Shown here: in pieces, positions 25,880-35,239 of the stretch
Layout: each line of letters opens with the position of its first letter
Position numbering within the stretch: the first letter of the stretch is position 1
Assembly (NCBI GenBank): GCA_945902805.1
Contig: CAMDMZ010000026.1
Location: 1 to 60,333, forward strand
DNA length: 60,333 bases
Source of the DNA: Propionivibrio dicarboxylicus
GTDB taxonomy: Bacteria; Pseudomonadota; Gammaproteobacteria; Burkholderiales; Rhodocyclaceae
Direction of reading: 5' to 3'
Position numbers and translations under genes: made by a program
The notes under the pieces: generated by a model
The model's input: only the letters and a program-made list of their open reading frames with translations
What the model was told of the DNA's origin: nothing
The model's database searches: none

Positions 25880-28087
25880 TTACGTCGGGATGTGATCCTG
25901 CAGTTGCTGCCAGGATAGCTCGGCCAATGCGGTCAGGCTGGTTGCCAGAGACTTAGCGGTCTCGACATCGCCGGCGCGGGCAGCCGCTTCTATGCGTTTG
26001 GCCAGGTCCGCCAGTTGCATCGCACCGACTTCGGCAGCGGCCGATTTGAGGGTATGTGCGCTGAGTCGCGCGGCGACGAGATCCGCAGCGGGATTGGCGG
26101 CGGCGGGAAGGTGGGTGTCGAGCACGCGGCGGAAAGCGCCCAGCAAGCGCGGCAGAAAGGTCGCCGACTGGCTTGGCAGAGCGGCCAGCATTTTCATTTG
26201 CTGCGGATCGATCAACAGGGTCTGGATCTGCGGCGAGCTTGGCTCATCGGCAAAGGCACTAGTGGGAACAACCACCTCAGCGGGCCGCTCGACAGATGTC
26301 ATCTGCGGCAGATGACGACGCAACGCGCCGGCCAGATTCGCGAGCATCACCGGCTTGGTCAAGAAATCGTCCATGCCGGCTGCCAGGCAGCGCTGCCGTT
26401 CTTCCTCAAGGGCGTGGGCGGTGAGGGCAATGATAGGCACGCGGGGCAGGTCTTCGCTCTGTTCTAGGTCGCGGATGCGTGTCGTTGCGGCGTAGCCATC
26501 GAGATTGGGCATCTGGCAATCCATCAGGACCAGATCAGCACCACGAAACCGCGCGATCGCGTCAAGTCCGTCTCCGGCGGTGATGACCTTGAATTGACCG
26601 ATGGCGGCGATCATGGCCTCCGCCACCATCAGATTGGTGGGATTGTCCTCGACCAGCAGGACCGTGATTTCCCCGCTTGAAGCGACAAGATATCCATTGA
26701 GCGGAGTGGCGTTTGTCGGGCCGGACGCTGGCAAAACCGGGGCTTTGGCCAGCGCAAGGGGAACAGTGATATGGAAGGTGGTGCCGCCGGTCGGGTTGCT
26801 GTGAAAGCCGATTTCACCGCCCATGAGGTCAATGATCTGCTTCGAGATGGCCAGCCCGAGGCCACTGCCGCCGAATCGGCGCGACATCGAGTCATCGGCC
26901 TGGGCAAAGGCCGCAAAGAGTTTTTCATGCGCCGTCGCTGCAATGCCGATTCCCGTGTCGATGATCTCGGCACGGAGTTGAATCTGGCCATCATGTTCTG
27001 ACGCAAGTGCCGTGAGACGCAGCTCGACGCCACCGCGCTCGGTGAACTTGACTCCATTGCTGACCAGATTCGACAGCACTTGACGTAAGCGCAAGGGATC
27101 GCCACGAACAAAACGTGGAACCTCCGGGGCGATGTGACACGTCAGCGCAATGTGTTTGTTGCTGGCGCGTTGGGCAAAGAGGAGGCTGACCTCGGTCGCC
27201 GCATTGTGCAGATCAAAGTCGATCGCTTCAATCTCCAGGCACCCCGCATCGGCACGGGCAAAGTCGAGAATATCGTCGAGCAGCACCATCAAGTCCTCGC
27301 CGGCGTGCAGCAAGGAGTTGGCGTATTGCCGTTGGCGTGGGTCCAGTTCACCGGCTAGCAGCAACTGCCCGAGCCCAATTACACCGTTCATCGGTGTGCG
27401 GATTTCGTGACTCATATTGGCCAGGAACTGACTCTTGGCGCGACTGGCGGCTTCGGCGGCAATCTTGGCCTGCTCGCGTTCCTCGGCGACGCGCGTGATG
27501 CCGAGGCGCAGTTCGATCGACTCCTTGGTCATGCGCTCGAAACGGCGCGCGTTGGACAGTACGATGTAGACGAACAGGAAGGTGCTGGCGCCGGTGAACT
27601 TTTCATAGGGAACACCTTTGAGCAGCAGCGTGAAGGCCATCGCCGCCAAAGGATAAACGGCGAGGGGAAAGAAGGCCCAGAAGTAGGGCGCCAGCGAAAA
27701 CATTCCCGTGGCGGCGACGCCGAGCAAATACAGTGCGATAAAAAACAAGCCGGGATTGCCACTGTCGGGTAGCAGCACAGAGCCAAGGAAAGCCCAGATC
27801 AGACCGGCCGCCGTGGTACCGATGACGAAACGGCGCGCCCAGCGGGACGTGCTTGCGATGTCCGGGCTGGTGCGGCGATAGGCACGGATCAGCGCGTAAC
27901 GACCGATCGTGACGAGGTGGTGAGCCAGGTACCAGCCGATCAGGAGCGCGTGGGAAAACGTTGACCAGAGAACCATGAGAACCAGAGTCGAGCCGATCAT
28001 GGACATCGCCAACGTAAACGGTGTCAGCCGATAGACAGTCGCAATCTGCTCGGCGAACACCTGTGCTGAAAAGTCATCTTTGGTCAT
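25880..28087 (-). CDS. hybrid sensor histidine kinase with receiver and Hpt domains
   Basis: This 735-residue multistep phosphorelay protein has an N-terminal membrane region of about six spans (residues 20-195) and no obvious periplasmic sensor domain. Then come HisKA ([17 protein letters not shown], phosphorylated His), HATPase_c (IDTGIGIAA and [14 protein letters not shown]), a receiver ([12 protein letters not shown], phospho-acceptor Asp in [13 protein letters not shown]) and a C-terminal Hpt domain ([14 protein letters not shown]). All catalytic residues are visible. No output response regulator is adjacent. It faces pccA and is followed upstream by the GGDEF/EAL gene on the same strand, so the signal may feed c-di-GMP control; that link is inference. 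Confidence 0.93.
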   Translation of the reverse strand: MTKDDFSAQVFAEQIATVYRLTPFTLAMSMIGSTLVLMVLWSTFSHALLIGWYLAHHLVTIGRYALIRAYRRTSPDIASTSRWARRFVIGTTAAGLIWAFLGSVLLPDSGNPGLFFIALYLLGVAATGMFSLAPYFWAFFPLAVYPLAAMAFTLLLKGVPYEKFTGASTFLFVYIVLSNARRFERMTKESIELRLGITRVAEEREQAKIAAEAASRAKSQFLANMSHEIRTPMNGVIGLGQLLLAGELDPRQRQYANSLLHAGEDLMVLLDDILDFARADAGCLEIEAIDFDLHNAATEVSLLFAQRASNKHIALTCHIAPEVPRFVRGDPLRLRQVLSNLVSNGVKFTERGGVELRLTALASEHDGQIQLRAEIIDTGIGIAATAHEKLFAAFAQADDSMSRRFGGSGLGLAISKQIIDLMGGEIGFHSNPTGGTTFHITVPLALAKAPVLPASGPTNATPLNGYLVASSGEITVLLVEDNPTNLMVAEAMIAAIGQFKVITAGDGLDAIARFRGADLVLMDCQMPNLDGYAATTRIRDLEQSEDLPRVPIIALTAHALEEERQRCLAAGMDDFLTKPVMLANLAGALRRHLPQMTSVERPAEVVVPTSAFADEPSSPQIQTLLIDPQQMKMLAALPSQSATFLPRLLGAFRRVLDTHLPAAANPAADLVAARLSAHTLKSAAAEVGAMQLADLAKRIEAAARAGDVETAKSLATSLTALAELSWQQLQDHIPT

Positions 28088-28189
28088 GCGGGAAAGTGGA
28101 TTCCTGAATGGATTGGCATGGTTCTGATACGCATTGTTTCAGGCGACGACGCATCGTGCCAATCCGCACCAATCCTCACCATGGTGCGA

Positions 28190-28214
28190 AAAAGTCGGTG
28201 CTGGCGGGACGGCG
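28190..28214 (+). repeat. 25-bp dispersed repeat, copy 8 (intergenic)
   Basis: This is a full-length match with T and G at the variable positions. It lies between the hybrid kinase gene and the GGDEF/EAL gene, both on the minus strand, 20 bases from the latter's stop. Confidence 0.85.
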
Positions 28215-28234
28215 CTACGGCGGATGCCCGAGGC

Positions 28235-30661
28235 TTATCGAGACAAAATGGCGGTATCGTGCCACGCCGCAAGCTCGGCGTTGATCCGCGCGGCCGTGAC
28301 GACGAAATCGGCCGCTGGAATGGGTCGCGAGAACAGGTAACCCTGGCCGTAGCCGCAACCCATTTCGCGCAGCAGGTCGAGTTGACTGCTTTCCTCGATC
28401 CCTTCTGCGACCACTTTCAGTCCCAGACTTCGGGCCATGGTGATGATGGCATCGACTAAGGTGCGGTCGTTATTGTCCGCATTCATGTCGCGGATGAAGG
28501 ATTTGTCGACCTTCACCGTATCCATCGGGAAACGCTTCAAATACGATAGTGACGAATACCCGGTGCCGAAGTCATCGAGATAGATTCGCAGCCCGGCGCT
28601 GCGCAGGCTTTCGATCCAGCGTTGCGCCACCGCCACGTTGTCCATCAGCACGCCCTCGGTGATCTCGATCGCAATCGCCAGTGGCGGAACGCCTCGGCGT
28701 TGCAGGGTGGCCACCACCATTTCCGGCGTCAGTTCGTCCGGGATCTGACGTCCCGACACATTGACCGACACATAAATATCCAGACCGCCCTGGCGCCAGG
28801 TCGCGACCTGCGCGCAGGCTTGGTCGAGTACGCGCAGGCCAATTTCACCGATCAAGCCGATTTGTTCCGCCAGTGGAATGAACACATCGGGCGATACGAA
28901 GCCGCGTTCGGCGTGTTGCCAGCGCAGCAAGGCTTCGGCGCCAACCAGACGTCCGGCGTGAATATCAACGATGGGCTGGAACACCAGATACAAATCCTGA
29001 CTGGCGACCGCCTGACGCAGATCGTCCTCGATGCGGCGGCGATGTTCGACGGCAGTTTGTAACGTCGGATCAAAGAACTGGTAGTAGTGGCTGTTGGTCT
29101 GACGTGCGCTGTTCAACGCCAGTTCGGCGCTGCGCAACAGTTGCGGAATATCGCTGCCATCTCGCGGGCAGAATGCAACGCCGAGGCTGGCGCTTAAGCT
29201 CAGCGCGGTGGTCTGGCCGTGCTCCAGCCCATAGGGTTCGGCCAGGTGTTCGGCGAGAGCGGCGATGCGCGGTGTCACCAGCTCTTCCCGCTCTTCACCT
29301 TCCAGCACCATGACAAACTCGTCGCCACCGATACGGGCCAGAAAATCGCTCGGCTGCCCGGCCGTCCGAATGCGCACAGCGACCTCAAGCAGCAATTTGT
29401 CGCCGACGGGAAAACCCAGGGAATCGTTGATTTTTTTGAAGCCATCGAGATCGATCATCACCAGCGCGAAGCGCTGATCGGTGGCGAGATCAAATTCCAG
29501 GAATTCTTGCAGCAAGCCCTCGCGATTGGCAAAGCCGGTCAAAGAGTCGGTGATGGCGAGACGGCGCGCGGAAATCTCTTCGCGCTTGCGTGTGGTGACA
29601 TCGGTAATCGTGCCCTGTACGCTGCCATCGCCGAGCGGGGTAATGGCCATATGCAGCCAGCGGTCATCGCCACGGTTGCCTTTGAGCAGTAGATCGTCGC
29701 CACAAGGCGCATGCTTGGCCAAGCTACAGCGCAAGAGCGCGGCGACCTGGTCGACGTTTGCCCAGCGGGCATCGGCCAGCTGGCGCGGTGTGTCACCGGT
29801 AACCTGGTCAGGATTGGGTAGCCAGGTCAGCGCGACGAAAGCCGGGTTCCATGAAATCAGACGTCCCGTGGCATCGGCGACAAAGATGCCGGAGGAGGCG
29901 TTGTCGAACAGGTCGTAGTATTTTCGCTGGTCGATTTCCTGCTGTCGCCGGAGTTCGCGCTCTTGGTTGAGGGTGGTGACCAGGCGCCCGGTCAATTCGT
30001 TGATGTCATCTACCAGACGGCCGATTTCGGTGTGCTCATGGCCATCAGGTGTGCGCAACTGTTTGCCGCTGGTGGCGTCCAGTCGATGCAGGCGGTCCGA
30101 GGTGGCCTTGATCGGCCGCACCACGACCATGAAAACCATGCCACCGGTGCCGACAATGACGAGCACGAGTTGTGCCATCAGCAGCAGTATGGCGAGGCGG
30201 CCATTTTTCTCGACATGCAGGAAGATGGCATCCCAGTCGGCATCCAGCTGGATTTCGCCCACCGCCTCATCCTTCTTGAACGGTGAATTCAGGGTGCGTC
30301 GCACCGGCGCCTGCGCCGGATCGCTCACGATCGCCGTTGCGCGTTCCGCCCGCGCCAGTTCCTTGCCGCCAACAAAGATGACAACGCGCTGCACCTCGCG
30401 GTTGCGCAACAAGCCCAGCGCCACTTCGCGCGCAAGTTGCTCATCGCTGGCGAAACAGGCCACGCTGGCCGTACTTTCCACGGTATCCAGTAGTTCGCCA
30501 AGGCGTTCGATGGCTTGCAGATGCATCTGGTCGGCCACCGTCTGTCGGATGGCGACGCTGGACAGTCCGCCCAGCAGGAAGGTCACAATACCGACCGCCG
30601 CCAGGCTGCGAAAGACGATGCCCTGCCACCACGACCTACGTGGAGACGCCGTGTTCTTCAT
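28235..30661 (-). CDS. CHASE8-like/HAMP/PAS/GGDEF/EAL c-di-GMP enzyme
   Basis: The 808-residue inner-membrane protein has a first membrane span (residues 14-35), a periplasmic CHASE8-like region (CFASDEQLAREVALGLL), a second span near 155-175, HAMP, PAS (YDLFDNASSGIFVADATGRL), GGDEF and EAL domains. The cyclase motif RIGGDEFVMV is intact, but the inhibitory I-site reads QPSD instead of RxxD, so product inhibition is probably absent. The phosphodiesterase motifs AEALLRW and DDFGTGYSSL are intact. It overlaps or abuts a periplasmic binding protein and a porin gene upstream, suggesting a solute-sensing unit. The GGDEF entry helix coincides with a diverged copy of the dispersed repeat. Confidence 0.92.
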   Translation of the reverse strand: MKNTASPRRSWWQGIVFRSLAAVGIVTFLLGGLSSVAIRQTVADQMHLQAIERLGELLDTVESTASVACFASDEQLAREVALGLLRNREVQRVVIFVGGKELARAERATAIVSDPAQAPVRRTLNSPFKKDEAVGEIQLDADWDAIFLHVEKNGRLAILLLMAQLVLVIVGTGGMVFMVVVRPIKATSDRLHRLDATSGKQLRTPDGHEHTEIGRLVDDINELTGRLVTTLNQERELRRQQEIDQRKYYDLFDNASSGIFVADATGRLISWNPAFVALTWLPNPDQVTGDTPRQLADARWANVDQVAALLRCSLAKHAPCGDDLLLKGNRGDDRWLHMAITPLGDGSVQGTITDVTTRKREEISARRLAITDSLTGFANREGLLQEFLEFDLATDQRFALVMIDLDGFKKINDSLGFPVGDKLLLEVAVRIRTAGQPSDFLARIGGDEFVMVLEGEEREELVTPRIAALAEHLAEPYGLEHGQTTALSLSASLGVAFCPRDGSDIPQLLRSAELALNSARQTNSHYYQFFDPTLQTAVEHRRRIEDDLRQAVASQDLYLVFQPIVDIHAGRLVGAEALLRWQHAERGFVSPDVFIPLAEQIGLIGEIGLRVLDQACAQVATWRQGGLDIYVSVNVSGRQIPDELTPEMVVATLQRRGVPPLAIAIEITEGVLMDNVAVAQRWIESLRSAGLRIYLDDFGTGYSSLSYLKRFPMDTVKVDKSFIRDMNADNNDRTLVDAIITMARSLGLKVVAEGIEESSQLDLLREMGCGYGQGYLFSRPIPAADFVVTAARINAELAAWHDTAILSR
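29542..29566 (+). repeat. diverged copy 9 of the 25-bp repeat (inside the GGDEF domain)
   Basis: Twenty-three of 25 positions match (AAGAGTCGG, TGATGGCG, AGACGGCG). The gene on the other strand reads it as RRLAITDS, which is also the normal start of a GGDEF domain (LAxTDxLTG), so the match could be partly coincidental. Confidence 0.4.
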
Positions 30662-31087
30662 TCAGTTCGCTAGCTCAAAAACCACGACGACACGGGCATC
30701 GGCATGCGGGCGTTCGACATAGGCCAGCGCACCGGGCCGCCGCGCCACCATACGTACGGCCTCCTCGGCGGAGCCGGCCAACTGTGGCGGCTGCGTTTTG
30801 CCGGCGAAGATCAGGCGCGACCAATAGGCATTGATCTCGGGCAGGCTCTTGCTCACCAACTGGCGATAGAAGCGGGCTTTGAATTCGGATTCGTTGGGCA
30901 GATCGATCGGCTCAGCCGTCACGCCGGAGGTGAGGCGACGATAGCGGCCGAGATAAATATTGGTGACATCGTCCTGAGTCAGGTGCGCAATTCCCGCCTT
31001 GGGGTTGGCGATCAGTACCAGATCGGCCGCTGCCGCAGAAAGTGGCAGCGCCAGAAACAGGATCAGGAGAGAAATGAACGCGCGCAT
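30662..31087 (-). CDS. small phosphate-type periplasmic binding protein
   Basis: This 141-residue exported protein resembles the N-terminal lobe of PstS-like solute-binding proteins. It has a signal peptide (MRAFISLLILFLALPLSAAA) and then IANPKAGIAHLTQDDVTNIY, LGRYRRLTSG, a region with RFYRQLVSKSLPEINAYWSR, and GALAYVERPHAD. It is shorter than a full transporter-binding protein and no ABC permease is nearby, so a sensory role with the downstream GGDEF/EAL protein is plausible. It starts 4 bases after the porin gene stop and abuts the GGDEF/EAL start, so the three genes form an operon. Confidence 0.82.
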   Translation of the reverse strand: MRAFISLLILFLALPLSAAAADLVLIANPKAGIAHLTQDDVTNIYLGRYRRLTSGVTAEPIDLPNESEFKARFYRQLVSKSLPEINAYWSRLIFAGKTQPPQLAGSAEEAVRMVARRPGALAYVERPHADARVVVVFELAN

Positions 31088-31091
31088 CGGC

Positions 31092-32309
31092 TCAGAACAC
31101 GAAGTCCGCAATGAAACTGACCACATCGGTACGTCCATTCCAGCCCGCCTTGCTGTGCTGGAACGGGAAGACCGAGGCGGCGGTGCCACGAATCGCATCC
31201 CATTGTGCTTTGAGGGCGAGATTGGCGTACACATCCCAGCGCGCGCCCACGGTGTAGGTGGTTTGATCGACAGCGGAAGCGGCCATGATGGCATTGAAGG
31301 TCATGTCCAGAACCGAATCAGCCGGTAAGCCGGTTGAGATATTTCGTGACCGGGTTTTCCACCAGGAAACGCCGACATAGGGTGTGATGGTGTCCAGTCG
31401 ATAGCCGGCCAGCACATAGCCGGCGTGTGAATTCTGGAACACCCCGGATTCATGGTCAATGGTGTTGAGCATGCCCTGCACCTGCAGCGGGCCTTGGTCG
31501 TAGATGACGCCGAGCGAATAAAAGCGTGCCGTCTTACCATCGCTCACCAGGGCGTCGGCGGCCGTGTTGGCGCCGTACAAACGCAACGCGCCGGGTAAGG
31601 GCGCGAATTGGATGTCGCTGGCAAAGCGTACCTGCGCCATGTTGGCGCGGAACTGCCAGGGACCGAGCAGGTAGTCGAGGACGATACCGCTGACCGGCGA
31701 TCCGTCGGTATCCCAAATGCCCGGCGTGCCCGAGGTCTTTTCGGGCGTGGCACCAGCAAACAGCTTGCCACGCACCAAGCCGCTGCCCAGCGGCAGGGTC
31801 AGGCTGGCGTCGACGCCATCAATATATGAAAAGAAAAGCGGACCAAAATAGTCAGGTGAGGGCCGCGCTGCCAGATGCGAATACCCGACCAGACGCGAAT
31901 CCGCCGCCATCATGAAATCGGCGCCAATCCGGCCGCCACGCAGCGACACGCGAGCATCGGGTTCCCACTTGGCAAACGCCCACATCAGCTCGGGATCGCG
32001 ACTTTTGTCGTAGCGGTAACGACTGACCACCTGCCCAACCAGTTCCAGTTCATCGGTTGCCTGCCAATTGGCCTGGACGCCAAGGAGTGAATCGATACGG
32101 CTGGACCAATGATTGGAGATGCCCTGCGGCTGTGAGAGATCGCGGATGAATTCGGTTTGATTAGACGAGGAGCGCGCCGTACCAAGGGTGCCGAATCCAC
32201 GCAGACGCAGACTGGATTCTGCTTCGTCAGCAAAGGCGGAAGGAGTAACACCGGCCAGGGCAAAAGTTGCGACGATCGCCAGTGACCACAAACGAGCAAA
32301 GTGACGCAC
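31092..32309 (-). CDS. outer-membrane porin-like beta-barrel protein
   Basis: The 405-residue product starts at the GTG at 32309 (HFARLWSLAIVATFALAGV signal, cleavage near AFADEAES). The mature sequence alternates hydrophobic and polar residues, has repeated GxxxxW/Y strand patterns (GVQANWQATDELELVGQVVS) and ends in the terminal Phe signature VVSFIADFVF recognised by the BAM complex. I do not assign a substrate. It is first of an operon with the small binding protein and the CHASE8-like GGDEF/EAL enzyme, so all three probably report on one solute. Confidence 0.8.
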   Translation of the reverse strand: MRHFARLWSLAIVATFALAGVTPSAFADEAESSLRLRGFGTLGTARSSSNQTEFIRDLSQPQGISNHWSSRIDSLLGVQANWQATDELELVGQVVSRYRYDKSRDPELMWAFAKWEPDARVSLRGGRIGADFMMAADSRLVGYSHLAARPSPDYFGPLFFSYIDGVDASLTLPLGSGLVRGKLFAGATPEKTSGTPGIWDTDGSPVSGIVLDYLLGPWQFRANMAQVRFASDIQFAPLPGALRLYGANTAADALVSDGKTARFYSLGVIYDQGPLQVQGMLNTIDHESGVFQNSHAGYVLAGYRLDTITPYVGVSWWKTRSRNISTGLPADSVLDMTFNAIMAASAVDQTTYTVGARWDVYANLALKAQWDAIRGTAASVFPFQHSKAGWNGRTDVVSFIADFVF

Positions 32310-32427
32310 GCAAGCTACTTTCGGGACAAGTGTTGTTAAGCGTGGTCGGAAAATCACGCGAGTGCGAATTATGGAGCAATACTTGACTAAGCGTCGGTCC
32401 TTTACGCCGGCCCTTTGGCTAGGGAAG

Positions 32428-33249
32428 CTATCGTCCGTGGCAGTGTCCGGTGGCAATCAGGATCGTGCTGACTAGCCGGTAACCGCCGGAGTTGGCGTAG
32501 GGCGCCAGCTCTTGCGCGACTTCGCGTGTCAGGTCGTCTTGCGTCGCTTGCGGCAGGCGCGCGATGCTCTCGGCAGCGCCGCCGGCGAGGTCGAGAAAAG
32601 CCTGCCAGTAACTCGGCGCATCGGTAAATGTCAGTGAGAATTTGATCGGTTCGATGCGGATATCGAAAAAGTCGGCGCTGGCGAGACGGCGCTCAAGTTC
32701 ACCCGGATCGCCGAAGCGGAAGATTGAGGGGCGTGCCACTTTGGGTGGTGGCAGCAAACGGCGCATGCAGGATAAGGCGACGTTGACCAACGGCACGTCA
32801 TCGGCGACGCCCCAGACCGATAGTGCGAGTTGACCATCGGCGCGCAAGATGCGGCGCATCTCGTTCAATGCGACGTCGGCGTCGGGAAAGAACATCAGCC
32901 CGAAGCCGCACAGGACGCGATCGAAACACGCCGTAGCAAAGGGCAACTGTTCGCCGTCAGCGGTAACGCACGCCAGATTCGGGCGCGGAGCGCAGCAGGC
33001 GAGTTGCGCTTCGGCGATATCGCTGGCGATGACAAGACCTGCCGCGCCGAGCTTTTCTGCCGCGGCAACGGCGAGCAAGCCCGGGCCACTGGCTAGATCG
33101 AGCACCGTCATCCCGGGGCTGAGGCGCGCCGCTGCCAACAGGCCATCGGCCAAGCCCGCACGTCGGGCGGCGGCGGTCAGGTAGCGGCGGCCAAGCTGGT
33201 TGTAGCCAGCGCGCTCTAGGCGTTTGAATTGGGAGGCGTCAAAACTCAC
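32428..33249 (-). CDS. class I SAM-dependent methyltransferase (UbiE-like)
   Basis: The Rossmann-type methyltransferase has the SAM-binding motif VLDLASGPGLLAVAAAEKLG, an acidic residue at the end of strand 2 (VIASDIAEAQL) and GEQLPFATACFDRVLCGFGL, as in UbiE/MenG-type methylases. The substrate is unknown. I prefer the GTG at 33249 (VSFDASQFKRLERAGYN), giving 273 residues; GTG at 33258 and ATG at 33300 are alternatives without clear ribosome-binding sites. A copy of the dispersed repeat near the C-terminal domain is read as RRLASADF. It is divergent from the PDC-sensor gene. Confidence 0.85.
   Translation of the reverse strand: MSFDASQFKRLERAGYNQLGRRYLTAAARRAGLADGLLAAARLSPGMTVLDLASGPGLLAVAAAEKLGAAGLVIASDIAEAQLACCAPRPNLACVTADGEQLPFATACFDRVLCGFGLMFFPDADVALNEMRRILRADGQLALSVWGVADDVPLVNVALSCMRRLLPPPKVARPSIFRFGDPGELERRLASADFFDIRIEPIKFSLTFTDAPSYWQAFLDLAGGAAESIARLPQATQDDLTREVAQELAPYANSGGYRLVSTILIATGHCHGR
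32667..32691 (+). repeat. 25-bp dispersed repeat, copy 10 (inside methyltransferase gene)
   Basis: This is a full-length match with C at the central variable site and A in the later one. The host gene on the minus strand reads it as RRLASADF, the same frame as the copy in gntR. Confidence 0.85.
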
Positions 33250-33330
33250 GGTCGACACTATGCTCGAAAAGCGGCTTGATTTCGATGGAGTGGGTAACAT
33301 TCATCCCAAAGACACTCTTGAGGGAAATTT

Positions 33331-34305
33331 GTGCCAACCGATCCACTGCAAACCGCCATCAACCGCCAGCGCCAGATCCTGAAAGGCTGGCTGTCGTCGT
33401 CCCTGAGTTCGTTGGCGGAGGACTGTCGCGATGTCTGGCCAGACCGCTCAGCACTTGAGGCGCGGCTGGCCCAGGCCATGCAAGAGTTGCCGTACTGCAA
33501 GTTCCTCTACATTCTTGACCCTCAGGCCCGCCAAATCACCGCCAATTTGTCGCGTCACGGGTTGATGCCCGAGCAGATGGATCGTGATCGCAGCCAGCGG
33601 CCCTATTTGGCGGCAGCGTTGGCCGGCGAGCGTTTCTCGCTCTCCGAAGCCTATCTCAGTCGCAATGCCCGCCGTCCGACGCTGACGGCGGTGCAGCATA
33701 TTGAGGGTGATCACGGTCGATTGCTGGGCTTCCTGGGCGCCGATTTCGATCTGCGCGAACTACCGGCAACGCAGGATCTCTATCGCCAACCGGAGCAATG
33801 GGTGCAATTGAAAGGCGACCCGGCAATACGCTCGGGGCTGTTCCACCAGGCGCGCACGAACAGTCTGCTTGATCAACACATTGACATCGTGCTGGACCAG
33901 TTGACGGAGTTGATGACGGTGCATGGGGTGTTTCACGGCAAGTTGCATTTCTCGAGTTCGCGCGCAACGCTGTGGATGATCGGTGATCCCTATCGTTATC
34001 ATCTGTTGAGCATTACGGAACTCGCCGATCCCAATCTTTGCCTGGCCTATCCGCGCTGCGATTATCCGGAGCAAGCGATTGTTCCCGTGGAGCGCATCAA
34101 GGAAATTTTGCAGACCTTCAAGGCGCTGCGCTTGATGGACGAGACGCTCTATTTGCGTTCCGGCACGCTCAATATTTTCAATGGGCTGGTCGGCCTGACC
34201 TTCTCTTGCGATGGCTCGCACTACATGCCGTGGGACGAGTTTCTGTCGAAGAGTCTGGGCTTCTGGCTGGGAACCAGCACGGGTGGCCGCCAGTCGCCTT
34301 GTTGA
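33331..34305 (+). CDS. PDC-sensor-domain protein lacking membrane and output domains
   Basis: The product has 324 residues with no signal peptide or membrane span. The N-terminal half looks like a PDC/Cache sensor (FLYILDPQARQITANLS, DRDRSQRPYLAAALAG, FSLSEAYLSRNARRPTLTAV, GFLGADFDLREL), a fold that is nearly always extracellular. The C-terminal half (residues about 150-324) is not recognised. The GTG start has GAGGGA upstream. The function is unknown; it may sense a cytoplasmic ligand or be a detached chemoreceptor-like module. The gene is convergent with rarD. Confidence 0.72.
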   Translation: MPTDPLQTAINRQRQILKGWLSSSLSSLAEDCRDVWPDRSALEARLAQAMQELPYCKFLYILDPQARQITANLSRHGLMPEQMDRDRSQRPYLAAALAGERFSLSEAYLSRNARRPTLTAVQHIEGDHGRLLGFLGADFDLRELPATQDLYRQPEQWVQLKGDPAIRSGLFHQARTNSLLDQHIDIVLDQLTELMTVHGVFHGKLHFSSSRATLWMIGDPYRYHLLSITELADPNLCLAYPRCDYPEQAIVPVERIKEILQTFKALRLMDETLYLRSGTLNIFNGLVGLTFSCDGSHYMPWDEFLSKSLGFWLGTSTGGRQSPC

Positions 34306-34327
34306 AATTGAACGGTGCCGGGCGCAG

Positions 34328-35239
34328 TTACGATTGCCGATGGCGAAGCAGATCGACCGTGAACACCGCCAGGCCAATCCAGATCAGGGCGAAGCTGGTC
34401 AGGCGGACGCTATTCATCGGCTCGCCATAAACGAATACCGCAACCAGGAAGCTCAGCGTGGGTGCCAGGTATTGCAAGAAGCCCATGACGTTCAGCGGTA
34501 GACGCCGCGCGCCGATGGCGAACAGCAGCAGCGGTATGGCGGTGATGGCGCCACTGGCAATGAGTAGGCCATCGCGGTAAGGGACAAGCCCAAAACTGGC
34601 GTGACCATCGAACGCAAGCCAGGCGAGGTAAGCCAGGGCAAACGGCGTGATGCAGGCAGTTTCCAGAAATAGGCCGCTGGCTGCGTCGAGTGGCAACTGC
34701 TTGCGCAGCAAACCGTAAACACCAAAGGTGCTGGCGAGCACGAGCGATATCCAGGGCAACTCACCGAGGCTGACCGCTTCGAGCGCCACACCCATGGTGG
34801 CCAGCGCGACCGCCAGCCACTGCAATGACCGCAGCCTTTCCTTGAGCACGATGACGCCAAGGGCGACATTGAAGAGCGGCAGAATGAAATAGCCAAGGCT
34901 GGTTTCCAGGATGCGTCCGGCATTCACGCCATAGACGAAGGTCAGCCAGTTGCCCATGACCAGCGTCGAGGCGATGGCGATACGGAAGAGGCGTGCCGGT
35001 TCGCGAGCGATCTTCCAGGCGTCCTGAAAGCCACGACTGAAAGCCAGGATGGCGGTCATCACCAATAATGACCAGACGACGCGATGAGCGATGATTTCGC
35101 CGGCCGGTACGGTGGTCAACTGCTTGAAGAAGATCGGCACCAAACCCCAGATCAGATAGGCGGCGATGGCGGCAACAATGCCATCGCGCATGCCGCTGGG
35201 GCGCCGTCCCGCCAGCACCGACTTATTGGTCTCGCTCAT
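34328..35239 (-). CDS. rarD: RarD-type EamA/DMT permease
   Basis: This is a 303-residue drug/metabolite transporter with ten predicted spans in two EamA repeats; AAYLIWGLVPIFFKQL and GEIIAHRVVWSLL are typical of RarD proteins. The substrate is not established for the family. The ATG at 35239 overlaps the yqiA stop as ATGA. The first 16 residues (SVLAGRRP) are encoded by a copy of the dispersed repeat and form an extension, since Met17 (MRDGIVAAIAAYLIWG) aligns with the usual family start. If translation begins there (35191), the repeat lies outside the coding region. Confidence 0.9.
   Translation of the reverse strand: MSETNKSVLAGRRPSGMRDGIVAAIAAYLIWGLVPIFFKQLTTVPAGEIIAHRVVWSLLVMTAILAFSRGFQDAWKIAREPARLFRIAIASTLVMGNWLTFVYGVNAGRILETSLGYFILPLFNVALGVIVLKERLRSLQWLAVALATMGVALEAVSLGELPWISLVLASTFGVYGLLRKQLPLDAASGLFLETACITPFALAYLAWLAFDGHASFGLVPYRDGLLIASGAITAIPLLLFAIGARRLPLNVMGFLQYLAPTLSFLVAVFVYGEPMNSVRLTSFALIWIGLAVFTVDLLRHRQS
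35202..35226 (-). repeat. 25-bp dispersed repeat, copy 11 (rarD 5' end)
   Basis: This is the first copy in the opposite orientation. It matches except for ATAAGTCGG in place of AAAAGTCGG. Its orientation is the same as rarD, which reads it as KSVLAGRRP near the N-terminus. Confidence 0.8.
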
